From assembly GCA_905221605.1 (NCBI GenBank), contig CAJNDS010002519.1:250501-314500 (forward strand): 64,000 nucleotides of DNA, in the 5' to 3' direction. This stretch comes from Symbiodinium natans (lineage: Eukaryota > Sar > Dinophyceae > Suessiales > Symbiodiniaceae). The notes beneath the pieces are model-generated. The model had not been told where the DNA came from and did no database searches. It saw only the letters and a program-made list of their open reading frames with translations. A program made the position numbers and the translations under genes. Of this stretch, positions 53,774 to 63,603 are shown in pieces. Each line of letters starts with the position of its first letter. Position 1 is the stretch's first letter.

Positions 53774-55259
53774 TGGCGGTCTTCCCATCGGTGGCAATGC
53801 TTCCACTGACTGATTCCCATAATGACCGTCAGGTTGAGGAAGTTAAAGGCCAAGACTTAGGTGTCAGGGTTCAGAAGGGTCTGAACGCTCCACCAATCCC
53901 GCAACAGTTGTTGGTGTCGACGGGGGGGGAGGGAAGGGGTTCACTAATCAGAACCCCACGTTAGTACTAACAAACCGTAAAGATCGCAGACACGCCAGCC
54001 GCCAGCTGTTCTTGAAAAAACAATTTCTCGAGTTAACTCATGGGGATCTGTTGATGTAGACGCCCTGGAGAAGTATGCCTATCTATCATCATGCTTGACA
54101 TCGACCTCCTACCGAAGACTAGGCTGACTGTTGCCTCCTCCTCGCTAGTTTAGGACCTCACTTGCCGATTCTGCCACAGACGCCATCAAGTGATTTGGCG
54201 GCGGTTCATGGTTCGAACGGTTCGTGCTGATTCTCCCAGGTCCTGAGCCAGGGTTCTGGTATTGAGGCAGATTGGCAAAAAGTAATGTGCTGAGTGTCCT
54301 TGGGCATCTCTGTTTGCAAATTCAGCGCGTATAACACGTTGTGTATGGAAATCCCTGGTTCCGAATGTCTGGTTTCTCACACACCCGCAAAACTCAACAG
54401 TTCTGCTCAATGACATCGTGATGAATGTGACGTAGGGGTCCGCCCTCCAATGCAGCATCTCATTCCAATCCTTAGCAGCGGCATCAAGCCTGTTAGCTCC
54501 GGCCGTATACTCTGCAAGAATCACATTCAAGAGGACGCTTCACTGGCCTGGGCCCTCAAACTTGTCGTCTGTTCTCCGTTGAAGAGGAATCTTATGCTTG
54601 TGTTCATGCCAGGCGATTGGCACACTTCTCAATGGATACGTCAAATTGCTGACGTAAGCCCACTTCCCAGGTCCGCAGCCAAGAGGGCGTTAGCGGCGCC
54701 GCCGCCTGCACCAGAGCTCAGTCGATCCACTTGGGAGGCCCCGGGATGCAAGGGAGGAGCTTAGGGGCAGAATCATCACGAATTACCAGCAGCAACAATC
54801 CACCCAGTGCTCTTGAACCATTCCATCTCGAACTCCTCCTGAGTCTGCTGTCAGCAGTGGGTTGTGGATACCATTCCTTGGTGCAGCTTGAATCTGTACA
54901 CTTTTCTTGTTGCTGGAGCCTGGAGCTGCAACGTTTCAATTTCGCCTCAGCTCTCCACTTCAGGCAACCAGCCATCGGGCACTCACTCATCCATGTGGCT
55001 CTGCCGCACCGGTGTTTCCTGATCTTGCAGACTTTGCGGCTGGGCTGCAATGCGGACATGTCTTGCACCGGGCCGTGGCACTGGGGAGAGAACCTCTCTG
55101 ACACATTGGCTGCTGCGCCCACCAGCCTCCAAGGACCCTTGTCCAAACAGTTTGCCACTCCCTGCCATGCCAGCAGGCTGGCCCAGGACTGATCATGTCG
55201 GGCGGCTGGTCAAGAACAATAATAAAGATAGATAAAGCCAAAACAAGGCAGCGCCAGTC
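53774..55259. other. No confident gene
   Basis: A + frame at about 54671-54763 behind CTTCCCAG reads SAAKRALAAPPPAPELSRST and may be an exon. Opposed ORFs of about 150 codons at 54718-55192 exist on both strands; neither shows a motif. Confidence 0.3.
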
Positions 55260-55289
55260 GCAGTGGTAGTTGCAGTAGTAATCGGGCGA

Positions 55290-55690
55290 GGAAGAGGCTT
55301 TCCTATGGAAATTCAGGAACTAGAGGTTTCCTATTCAAATGTAATTAGGCGAAATAGTACATAGACGTTTCCTATTCAATCTCGAGAATGAGAGGTTTTC
55401 CTGCTAAAGAATCGATGCAACGGAGGTACCTGATAACTTTTGGGAAACATAAGTTTTCTGATAAAATAACGGGAGGAACTGGAGGTTTGGAATTGTAGGG
55501 GAAATACAATGGAAGTAGAAAGTTTTCCTAAGCAAGCTTGCAAGGCTTCAACATAAAGGAACTTAGGGGTTTGGGGGGGGACTTTGCACAGCCCGCAGCA
55601 TACACACATGTCGGTTGTTTTTTTAAGCAAGGGGTTTGGGTGGGCACAGACCCCCCATTTACAAGCACAATGCTGGCATGACGGTTGAAC
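55290..55690. repeat. Degenerate GAGGTTTTCCT array plus inverted tail
   Basis: Words like AGAGGTTTCCTATTCAA, AGACGTTTCCTATTCAA, GAGAGGTTTTCCTGCTAA and GAAAGTTTTCCTAAG recur every 30-45 bp from 55290 to 55530. They resemble the two arrays at 61.6 and 62.0 kb. At about 55648-55682 the sequence CCCCCCATTTACAAGCACAA is close to the reverse complement of the CATTGT..TTGCAAATGGGGGG segment that follows those arrays. Confidence 0.65.
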
Positions 55691-56474
55691 AGGATGTGCA
55701 GGACCAGTGGGCGGGAGGTCAGCTTGATGTATTGGTTGTTAATCCTCAGTTTTGGTCGATCCTTATCGTTGTCTTGATCCCTATGCCCGTACGCGGCTTA
55801 ACCAGTCTTAAAGGAATGAACGAAACAAATCGAGTGTTTAGTGCTTCAAACACACTCCGCTACAACTTATGTTTGCCATGCTTGTCGTGAGCGGAGATGC
55901 GCAGGGTGGTAACTCAGGGAAGAGGACGCATCCATCACAGCAGCTGCAAGTGTGTGCATCCTGCTTCTGCACACGTGTTGCAGGACCCCTCTACAGCTGG
56001 GCAGCCTGCGTTTGCCGCCCATGCAGCCCCAGTTGCTCGCTGTGCCGGCTTGAACGGGAATAGGCGGTTAAGCTAAGGGCATTCGACTCTCGGACTTAGC
56101 AACCTGCCTGTAGGTTGTTTTGGGATGCGCCAACTTCGTGCGAGTTGAAAAGTTTAAACCCACTTGTCGAACGGCCCGGGTTCTCCCATGAGCAAAAATG
56201 GTGGCTGTCTCAAACCTCAGCAGTATGCCAGCAACTGCCCCCGTCGCTTCAGAACAGGTTCGATCTCAGTCGGGATGCGCAACTGCGCTACTCGCTGCCT
56301 GGCGTCCTGGCTACACTTTTGCAGACTGGCTTGTGGAGGGGGTGCATGCAGTTGAAGGGTGATCGTTGAGTGTTGGGATGAAATGGTTCACGGGCAAAGG
56401 AAGGCTCGATGCGTGCAGGACGTCGTGCTCGCTGTGTGAGGGCCCGTTTCTTTGAACAGGCATTTTTCATCGCA

Positions 56475-57184
56475 GATTCTGCATCACATGTCTGCTTTCC
56501 ACCAAGGCATCAACCAGAAGAGCCAGTCCTTCTGTATTCCAGGCCCGGCTTCGCCTGTGCTGCAACCAAATTGCAAGGCAAGGGCATCACAAGCAGCCTC
56601 GGATGTAAAGGAAGGCCAGCACATTTGTCCACCCAGTCGCTTTCGTAAAATCATGATGTGAATGAACCGAGGCCCCAAGCATTGCTCATTGTCAGACTAT
56701 CGAAAGATCACGAAAGCATGGGCAGGTGCGGCCGCAGTGAACTCGTTCGCCGGAAGACCTCAGCCTCAACGGATGGTGTCAGCACAGCCAGCCTACCACA
56801 CACCTCATCCTGGCTACGCTCCACAGACCTTTGGATCCCTGTTAATGCTTGTTCCCGTAGCTACTTTCTTTGACGTTTCTGTCGGCACTTCGGAAAGAAA
56901 CTGGCTGCCCTGGGCCAAGGATTCTATCTGCACCACCCAGTTTCCGACTCTCTGACGGCCCAATTTTGGTGGCCCAGGTGGCCCAGGTGGCCCAGGTTCC
57001 TTCAGTGACCTCAGTGACCTCAGTGCCTGTGGCGCCTCCAGAAGGGCCTCTGGTTCAACCGCGCAGCTCTCGTTCAGAAGGGCCTACCCTGGCTTTGGCA
57101 CCCGTCCGGCCAGGAGAGACTTCAGGAAATCGCAGGCCATTGGATCGCAATCGCGTCAGGACTGAAGTGACTGAAGCCAACTAA
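56475..57184 (+). CDS. Low-complexity Gln/Pro/Ser-rich protein, 3' exons
   Basis: Three + strand pieces look like exons of one gene. At about 56478-56657, behind TTCATCGCAG: GINQKSQSFCIPGPASPVLQ and SQAASDVKEGQHICPP. At about 56700-56845: GAAAVNSFAGRPQPQRMVSA and AYHTPHPGYAPQTFGS. At about 56960-57184: LVAQVAQVAQVPSVTSVTSV, VAPPEGPLVQPRSSRSEGPT and a charged end, RNRVRTEVTEAN, before TAA at 57182. The last piece contains three GTGGCCCAG and two CAGTGACCT tandem repeats. An AATAAA lies at 57364. Upstream pieces (about 55982, DPSTAGQPAFAAHAAPVARC; about 56190, LKPQQYASNCPRRFR) may belong. A disordered protein is likely; function unknown. Confidence 0.42.
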
Positions 57185-58302
57185 GGCAAGGCGCCGTCTC
57201 ACAGCGGTACTGCACACGGCACTTTCTTGCTTCGCATCCCTGTTGCTTGATGGAGTGCAGTTGATGCTGGGCGTACGCCCTGGCAGCGGAGTTTGGAATG
57301 CCTTTCTCCATATTTAAATTAGTTGGCAATTTTTTCGTGTAGTGCCAATGCTACTGTACAGGCAATAAAGGCAACGTATGCTACACCATCACCAAGCATG
57401 GTAAAGCAGCCCGCCACACTTAGTGTGGCCCATTGACCTGTTCGTGAAGGCTGAGCAGGTAACGATTGTTTCGAGCAAAGCCCCAACCTGGCCCTACTAG
57501 ATCGCAGTTCATTGTGCGTTTGGCATCAACCTTTGGAGACAGTCGTATAGTAACATGTACAGCGGTGCTGTGACCAGCAAGAATTCGAGCCATTAAGACA
57601 TGGTTGTCAATGATGCTCCTTTGACAGCAACGGCGCCAGACAGAGCGAGTCACTTGTGTCAATTCTCATGCCTATCAGTTCTGTCAGTTCTCAGCTTTAT
57701 CAGTTCGGCAGGAGCTATCGAAGTGGAAGTACGCGAATATTAGAAATTAGAACAATGTGTGGTGGTATCCTGGGACAGAGCGAGCAAAACGATGTATGGA
57801 TTCTGAGAATCAAGGCCTCATCTTTTGTTTTCTCTTTTATTGGCGCATCTGATCAGACTGACGCATCGGATGTCTTTCTTTGCTGCTGGCTGCTGCTGGC
57901 TGCTGTTTGTTTTGACGACGCAGGGCTCAGCAGTGCGACGGCGTGCCCAGCGCCAGGTGCGGAAGTGTGCTCTCCAAATCTTTGCAGGTCTCAAGTGGCC
58001 ATGTTTGTCATTGTCGGTCCTAGATTGGGTACCTGCAGTGAATCATTGCAGCTCAGGTGTTTTCATGCGCATGCCACTGGAACAGTAAGAAGTCCAACGT
58101 TGCAGTTTTGCAGCTGCTTCTTAATCTGGATTGCTCGGTAGATGGGCGCTTGCAACAGGATGTATTGCAGTGGACTGTTGCAACACATCAAACACATCAT
58201 CGCCTTGCTGGCTGGCAACTACAAGGCTCAAGCAGTAGTGCTGAAGCCGTGAACATATAGTAGTAGACAGATTTGCTCTTGTGGCATGCGCTGAGGGGCG
58301 CT
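57185..58302. other. 3' flank of the preceding gene and 5' flank of the PDZ gene
   Basis: AATAAA at 57364 may end the upstream gene. A + frame at 57870-58085 begins MSFFAAGCCWLLFVLTTQGS, which resembles a signal peptide, but the following residues are not convincing. A TGCTGCTGGC repeat lies there. No other feature is seen. Confidence 0.35.
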
Positions 58303-60066
58303 ATGCAGAACGAGTTCACCTTTGAGGTTGAGCTGCACCGCACTCCAGACACACCACTGGGCATAGACTTGATCCTTGCAAAGACCAAGTTGGATGGGAG
58401 CTTGTTAGTGGTGGAGAAAGTGAGGCCTGGCGGCTTGATTGAGGAGTGGAACCGCAAGGCTGTTGGACCTTACCGCGTGCAAGCAGGAGATCTCATCGCG
58501 AGCGCCAATGGTGTGAAAGATGACGCAAATGCCATCTCCAATCTTCTGCGCAGTTCCCAAGACACCCTCCGTATCACCGTGCTGCGCAAGCAGCTGCTGG
58601 ACTCGCAGTTTCTACCGCAGACGCAGGTACCCCAAGTACTGCCCGAGAGGCACGGCCCTGCTGTGCTCGAGTCTGCGGTGGGCCCCATGACAAGGGCAAG
58701 CATTGCAAGCATGCCTCGCGTGGAGGGCATGGGGCAATTTGGCCGAACGCCTTTGGTGGCGCCAAGCCCTGCAGCCATGCCAGAGGTGCCCAGCAAGACA
58801 AGCCCAGAAGGTTTCACGTTCGAAGTGACCCTCCACAAGCCCTATGGAGCATACCTGGGAATTGACATGCTTCCAGCACCGGAAGTTGCCTGCCTAATGG
58901 TCAAGCAGGTGTTCCAGGGCGGTGTCGTGTTTGCATGGAACAGCCAGTGTGAAGGCAATGCCTTCACTATTCAGCCCGGGGACTACATCGTTCGTGTGAA
59001 CAGCGTCTTCAGTGATATAAAGGCCATGATGGAAGAGATGAGGGCGAAGTCCGAGCTCCTGGTGACTTTGATGAGGAGAAGAACTTCTGAGGCTGCAGGT
59101 AGTGCAATGAGCACAAGCACTGCAAGCAGGAAGCTAGGTGGAAAGGGCTTTGCAAGCCGGTCGGTTCCCATGCCGGATGCACTATCCATGCCAAGCTCCC
59201 GGCTTCAGCAGCTCGGCGGGGCAAGTGAAATGGACTATTCCACCGGCACTCCTTGGCAAGAGGAGAGTCAGAGTCTTAGAGGGCAGCCACCGGCACTACC
59301 AGGGCAACCTTTCACATTTCAGGTGGACATCGAGAAGCCGTTGGGTCGTAAGCTTGGTGTGGATGTGATGCTCATCACTGGGCAAGGCTCATGCGGCCTG
59401 CTAGTTGGACAAGTAGCTCCCGGGAGCTATGTTGATCAATGGAACAAACGGAACCAGTGGCCTCTACAGATTCAAAAGGGGGACCTCATTGTTGCTGCCA
59501 ACGGCATCAACGCATGGACCTCCTTGCCAAGAATGGCTCAGGAATTCGATGTCGATGTTCAACGAGTATGTTTCACAGTACAGCGATCTGCTTCCGCAAT
59601 GCAGAGTTCGGCACCGGCAAACCCTTCTCCCATGGTCTCGCCTTCAATGCAGTCGCCGCAGATGTCGTCTATGACCGCACCTTCGGTCGATATGCCAGTG
59701 GAAAACAGCTGGTGGCATGGTATGTCTGGGATGGCTCCAGGCAACTGGGTCAAACCGCTCGGCACGTCACCTGTGCCTCAGGACCGGTCGAGCAAATCAA
59801 GAATCCAGCCAGTGCAGATCAGTGCCCCTAGCCGCAGCAAGTACTCACAATCCTTGCCGGCGCCGGACATGCCCGAGGATTTTGTGATGCCTCCAGGCCT
59901 CCCAGCCAGCAGAGGCCAGCCTGCCACCATCCCTTTGGAGATGCAGAAGGAGGCGCGAATTGCAGTGTTGAAAGGGCAGTATGGTATATACGGTATGTGC
60001 GAGCAGCCTGTGCACCTATTTCTCTTGTTTAAGGTTTGTAGTGGTGCAAATGCAGAAAGCTTGTGA
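58303..60066 (+). CDS. Triple PDZ-like domain protein
   Basis: The longest credible coding frame of the window: 587 codons from the ATG at 58303 (an upstream in-frame TTG adds ten). Three homologous domains of about 95 residues lie at roughly residues 4-98, 169-265 and 336-430. Each starts FTFEVxL or FTFQVDI, followed by PLGIDLI, YLGIDML or KLGVDVM, where PDZ domains have the GLGF carboxylate-binding loop. Then come VxxVxPGG or similar, WN, and (Q)xGDxIxxxNG, the hallmark end of a PDZ fold. Linkers are Pro/Ser/Met-rich. The C-terminal part contains LPAPDMPEDFVMPPGLPASR. The exon probably ends at TACG|GTATGT (59993), since the last 24 residues are unlike the rest; a possible next exon holds KMPAKIPDMSSAMPQVARPV (about 60210-60269). 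The role is unknown, probably a scaffold. Confidence 0.75.
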   Translation: MQNEFTFEVELHRTPDTPLGIDLILAKTKLDGSLLVVEKVRPGGLIEEWNRKAVGPYRVQAGDLIASANGVKDDANAISNLLRSSQDTLRITVLRKQLLDSQFLPQTQVPQVLPERHGPAVLESAVGPMTRASIASMPRVEGMGQFGRTPLVAPSPAAMPEVPSKTSPEGFTFEVTLHKPYGAYLGIDMLPAPEVACLMVKQVFQGGVVFAWNSQCEGNAFTIQPGDYIVRVNSVFSDIKAMMEEMRAKSELLVTLMRRRTSEAAGSAMSTSTASRKLGGKGFASRSVPMPDALSMPSSRLQQLGGASEMDYSTGTPWQEESQSLRGQPPALPGQPFTFQVDIEKPLGRKLGVDVMLITGQGSCGLLVGQVAPGSYVDQWNKRNQWPLQIQKGDLIVAANGINAWTSLPRMAQEFDVDVQRVCFTVQRSASAMQSSAPANPSPMVSPSMQSPQMSSMTAPSVDMPVENSWWHGMSGMAPGNWVKPLGTSPVPQDRSSKSRIQPVQISAPSRSKYSQSLPAPDMPEDFVMPPGLPASRGQPATIPLEMQKEARIAVLKGQYGIYGMCEQPVHLFLLFKVCSGANAESL

Positions 60067-60308
60067 TGCAGCAAGAAAACATGGCAGCTAGCTCGACTGT
60101 AGCCGATTTTCGACCACAGTCCCAAAGAGTTACGAGAAAACCATGGGGCCTCTCATGTCTTCTATGCATCAGCATGTATGGGGCCTTGCTCCATCCCCCT
60201 GACAGAATTCCAACAAGATGCCGGCCAAGATTCCCGACATGTCCTCTGCGATGCCGCAAGTTGCCCGGCCTGTTGGGGTCGACTTTCTGTTTTATCTGGT
60301 TTGAACAA

Positions 60309-60323
60309 CCCCCCCCCCCCCCC
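60309..60323 (+). repeat. C15 run
   Basis: Fifteen C residues directly before CGAATTATGGGCATAGGCAT. A related CCCCGAATTATG occurs at 62548-62559, on the other side of the repeat island. Confidence 0.9.
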
Positions 60324-60340
60324 GAATTATGGGCATAGGC

Positions 60341-60424
60341 ATCAAAAAAAAAAATAATAAGCATCAAAAAGAAAAATAATAGGGATCAATAAAAAAAATA
60401 ATAAGCATCAAAAAAAAAAATAAG
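60341..60424. repeat. Left A-tract repeat block of the island
   Basis: Four copies of a unit like AAGCATCAAAAAAAAAAATA or AGGGATCAATAAAAAAAATA. The same unit occurs in reverse complement at 62455-62545, so the two blocks are inverted repeats around a 2-kb interval. Confidence 0.8.
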
Positions 60425-60439
60425 CCATCCGGCCCACCT

Positions 60440-60640
60440 GCGTGGTCCTCTGGTCCCGTGGTCCTCTGGTCCCGTGGTCCTCTGGTCCCGTGGTCCTCTG
60501 GTCCCGTGGTCCTCTGGTCCCGTGGTTCTGGCCGTGGTCCGTGGTCCGTGGTCCCCTGGTCCCGTGGTCCCCTGGTCTTGTGGTCCCCTGGTCCTCTGGT
60601 CCTCTGGTCTGCTTGTCTGTCCACCTGGTCCTGCAGGTCC
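60440..60640. repeat. 16-bp minisatellite GTGGTCCTCTGGTCCC
   Basis: The 16-bp unit repeats about five times nearly perfectly, then continues degenerately to 60640. Because 16 is not a multiple of three, the same Val/Leu/Trp/Ser/Gly/Pro peptide appears in all three + frames; these ORFs are artefacts. Confidence 0.92.
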
Positions 60641-60654
60641 TATGCGTAGAAATA

Positions 60655-61610
60655 AATAAATATTGTATATTATGTATTATGTATTATGTATTATGTATTA
60701 TGTATTAAATATGTATTATGAATTCTATATTATGTTTTATGTTTTATGTACTATGTATTATGACTTATATATTATATGTTTTATATTATGTATTCTGTAT
60801 TATGTATTATGTATTATGTGTTGTGTATTATGTATTATATATTGCATGTTTATTATGTCGTATGTACTATGTATTATATATTATATATTATATATTATAT
60901 ATTATGTATTATAGATTATATTTTATATTATACTTATTTTCTATATATATAGATATTATATTATATTCTTTTTTATTATATATATATAATATTATATATA
61001 TATATATTATATTATATAGAATATATATATATATTTATATATATATATATATAATATTTATATATATTATCTTATATTATATATATATTATATATATTAT
61101 AGTTATTATATTTATTATTATATATGTTATATATACTATTATATATATATTAATATTTATATCTATATATATATATATTTTATTTATATATATATATATT
61201 ATATATTATATAATTTTATATAATATATATATATTAATATATTATATATATATATACTATTATTATATTTATTATCTATATTATTATAATTTATATATTC
61301 ATTATATTTTTATATATTATATTTTTTTCTATATATATTATTATATATTATAATTATATATTATATATTATATATAGTATATATAAATATATATATCTAT
61401 TATATATGTATTATATATATATATATATATTATATTATATATATAATATTATATATATATATATATTTATACATAGTATATTAATATATATTATATACTA
61501 TATACATACTATACAATATATAAAATGTCTATTTTTTATTATTTCTTAATTTCTTTTTTATTATTCATTATATAGTATATTTTATATATTATGTAGTATG
61601 TATTATATAT
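60655..61610. repeat. Extreme AT-rich tract
   Basis: TATTATGTAT repeats to about 60910, then nearly pure TA/TTA sequence. Almost no G or C occurs for more than 600 bp. The 211-codon Ile/Tyr-rich ORF at 60718-61353 is a composition artefact. Confidence 0.92.
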
Positions 61611-61611
61611 T

Positions 61612-61990
61612 GTTCTTTGAAGCCATTGGAATGCAAAGAAAATGGAAGTTTTTTGCTTAAAACATGTAGAAGTAGAGTTTTTCCGATGGAAACATAGAGA
61701 TAATAGAGGATTTCTCATGAAAACGTGAAGACAGTAGACGTTTTCTTGTGGGAGTATGAAGAAATAGAGGTTTTCCCATTGAAAGATCGAGAAAATAGAA
61801 GGTTTTCCAACCACTAACCACTACCACCACTTCTACGCATCGTGCGAACATTGTTTGCAAATGGGGGGGGCTGCGCCCCCCCCAACCCCCCCGCTGTTTT
61901 TTTTTAACTGTGCAAAGCGTGCTGCAAAGCCAAGTGGGGGGGGTGGGGGGGGCTGCACCAACCCCAACCCCCCCGCGTTTTTATCAAGCT
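61612..61990. repeat. 31-bp array unit, copy 1, with G/C-run tails
   Basis: Begins TTGAAGCCATTGGAATGC, followed by about five repeats of 30-31 bp (TAGAGGTTTTCC, then about 18 bases with GAAAACGTGAAGA or similar). Then come TTTTCCAACCACTA, CATCGTGCGAACATTGT and a G8 run facing C-runs. A second G7TG8 and C-run pair follows at 61936-61976. Confidence 0.8.
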
Positions 61991-62018
61991 GTGCCACTGC
62001 AAAGCGTGTGCGTTATGA

Positions 62019-62393
62019 ATCTTGTTGAAGCCATTGGGATACTAAAAAGATTAAGTTTTTCTTAAAATATCTGGAAATAGAGGTTTTCCGATGGAAACAT
62101 AGAGATGATAGAGGTTTCCTATGAAAACGTGAAGAAAATAGAGGTTTTCTTGTGGGAATATGAAGAAATAGAGGTTTTCCTATTAAGAGATCGAGAAAAT
62201 AGAAGGTTTTCCAACCACTACCACCACCCACTATTACCCATCGTGCGAGCATTGTGTTTGCAAGTGGGGGGGGGGGGGGGGGGGGCTGCGCCCCCCCCCC
62301 AACCCCCCCCCCCCCCCAAACCCCCCCCCCCCCCCCCCCCAACCCCCCCCCCCCAACCCCCCCCCCACCCCCCCCCCCAACCCCCCCCCCCCC

Positions 62394-62429
<36 letters not shown>

Positions 62430-62430
62430 T
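62019..62430. repeat. 31-bp array unit, copy 2, with long G/C-run hairpin
   Basis: The same order as copy 1: TTGAAGCCATTGGGATAC, five TAGAGGTTTTCC repeats, CCAACCACTACCACCAC, CATCGTGCGAGCATTGTG. Then a G-run of about 19 (62266-62284), CTGCG and about 145 bp of C-runs broken by AA or A. The two copies start about 408 bp apart, so this is a tandem duplication. Confidence 0.8.
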
Positions 62431-62454
62431 GCTGTATTCCAAGAGGAAAATGGG

Positions 62455-62550
62455 TTATTTTTTTTTTTGATGCTTATTTATTTTTTTTTTGATCCCTTGG
62501 GGTTATTTTTTTTTTTGATGCTTATTTATTTTTTTTTTGATCCTTCACCC
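62455..62550. repeat. Right T-tract repeat block of the island
   Basis: Units like GGTTATTTTTTTTTTTGATG and CTTATTTATTTTTTTTTTGA, ending TGATCCTT. They are reverse complements of the 60341-60424 block. Confidence 0.8.
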
Positions 62551-63059
62551 CGAATTATGTGTTGATCTGGTTTTGAGCATTAGAACTTGTATGTGTCAGC
62601 TCTTTTCTGGAAGCACCAATTTCAAAGCATTTGTCCATCTTTTGAAAGCTGTTTTTCTGCAATTCTTTACAAGCTCCACTGCTTGCGCACACGAAAATTT
62701 GTTCTTGACCTTTCTTATCCTGGGGGCGCAGAGCCATCTCCCAGCTAGGACACTCAAGCTTGAACCATTCCACAAGCAAGTTGGACAAGCCAAATGAGGT
62801 GACTGAGTTTTCTTTCTTCCCAAGCCCAACCACACGACGTTTAATTTTACATCGTCAAACAAAACTAGAGTTGGGTATCTTATACATGGACCTCTCGCAT
62901 GGTGCATGCTCGAAGCCCATTGGGGCCTCAGGTTTGGAAAGGCCCCAGATGACAGCGAAAGCTTAAAGCTGCCAAGCCTAATCCTGCAATCGATACCAGC
63001 CCGCACGCTCCAGACTCAAGACATGTCTAGGCATGATATCGTTGCCCACGTCGCCGAAG
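62551..63059. other. No supported gene
   Basis: ORFs on both strands without motifs. Confidence 0.4.
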
Positions 63060-63148
63060 GAAGTGCGGCTCACGCCGGAGGCGAACGCTGCAGCGGATGC
63101 CGCAGAGGCCACAGCCACGGCCATTGCTGCGGCAGTGGTAGAGGCCAG
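63060..63148 (+). CDS. Alanine-rich exon, unknown
   Basis: Between CGCCGAAG and GAGGCCAG|GTTGAA (donor at 63149) the frame reads EVRLTPEANAAADAAEATAT then AIAAAVVEA. Both splice signals are good and the sequence is a plausible alanine-rich helix. Following frames behind GCGCCCGACAG (about 63253) compete: one reads FQEDRPEAKSKVPPAKLLLC and another SKASALYFAAGQHNQPIYYA. The next exon cannot be chosen. No family is recognised. Confidence 0.38.
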
Positions 63149-63574
63149 GTTGAACACGTGTGTGCAGTGCCTCTGGGGATGCTTGGAAGTTAGGCCGAAC
63201 GCCGAGAATGTCTTCAACTCGTCCTAATCATTTTCTGAATTGCGCCCGACAGGACCTGGGATTCCAAGAGGACAGGCCAGAAGCAAAATCCAAGGTGCCT
63301 CCAGCAAAGCTTCTGCTTTGTACTTTGCAGCTGGGCAGCACAATCAACCCATATACTATGCCTATGCCATATACTATACCCTGTGCTACTCTAGAGCGGG
63401 GGCAGATCTGGCAGCTTCTGAGCTGCGTCATGCCAGAGAGGTCGTGTGCAGACAGGTTCCCACTTCCCACTGTTTTGCACGACTTGCCGCTCAAAGGCAA
63501 GCAGATTGTGTAGTTCTGAGGCTTTTCAATGCCTGCTGCTCAGGCAGTAGTCGGCGCTGACTGAGAGACCGTGG
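63149..63574. other. Possible following exon, frame undecided
   Basis: Two + frames are open here (63160-63513 and 63240-63560). The first ends FPLPTVLHDLPLKGKQIV with a stop; the second contains ADLAASELRHAREVVCRQ. Either could continue the Ala-rich exon. Confidence 0.3.
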
Positions 63575-63603
63575 TGAGTGAGTGAGTGAGTGAGTGAGTG
63601 AGT
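63575..63603. repeat. (GAGT)n microsatellite
   Basis: Seven tandem GAGT units. Confidence 0.9.

Noticed and set aside
60442-60708. Overlapping ORFs with VLWSRGPLVPWSSGP in three frames
   Set aside because: A 16-bp repeat read in all frames gives the same peptide; not a gene.
60718-61353. 211-codon ORF rich in Ile and Tyr, like a membrane protein
   Set aside because: It lies entirely in an almost pure AT repeat; any frame there is open because TAT, ATA and TTA code and stops are rare.
61612-62216. Regular 31-bp repeats considered as a CRISPR array
   Set aside because: The repeats are degenerate and contiguous without unique spacers, and the genome is eukaryotic.
62105-62565. Pro-rich and Gly-rich ORFs
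   Set aside because: They follow from C-runs and G-runs of the repeat island.
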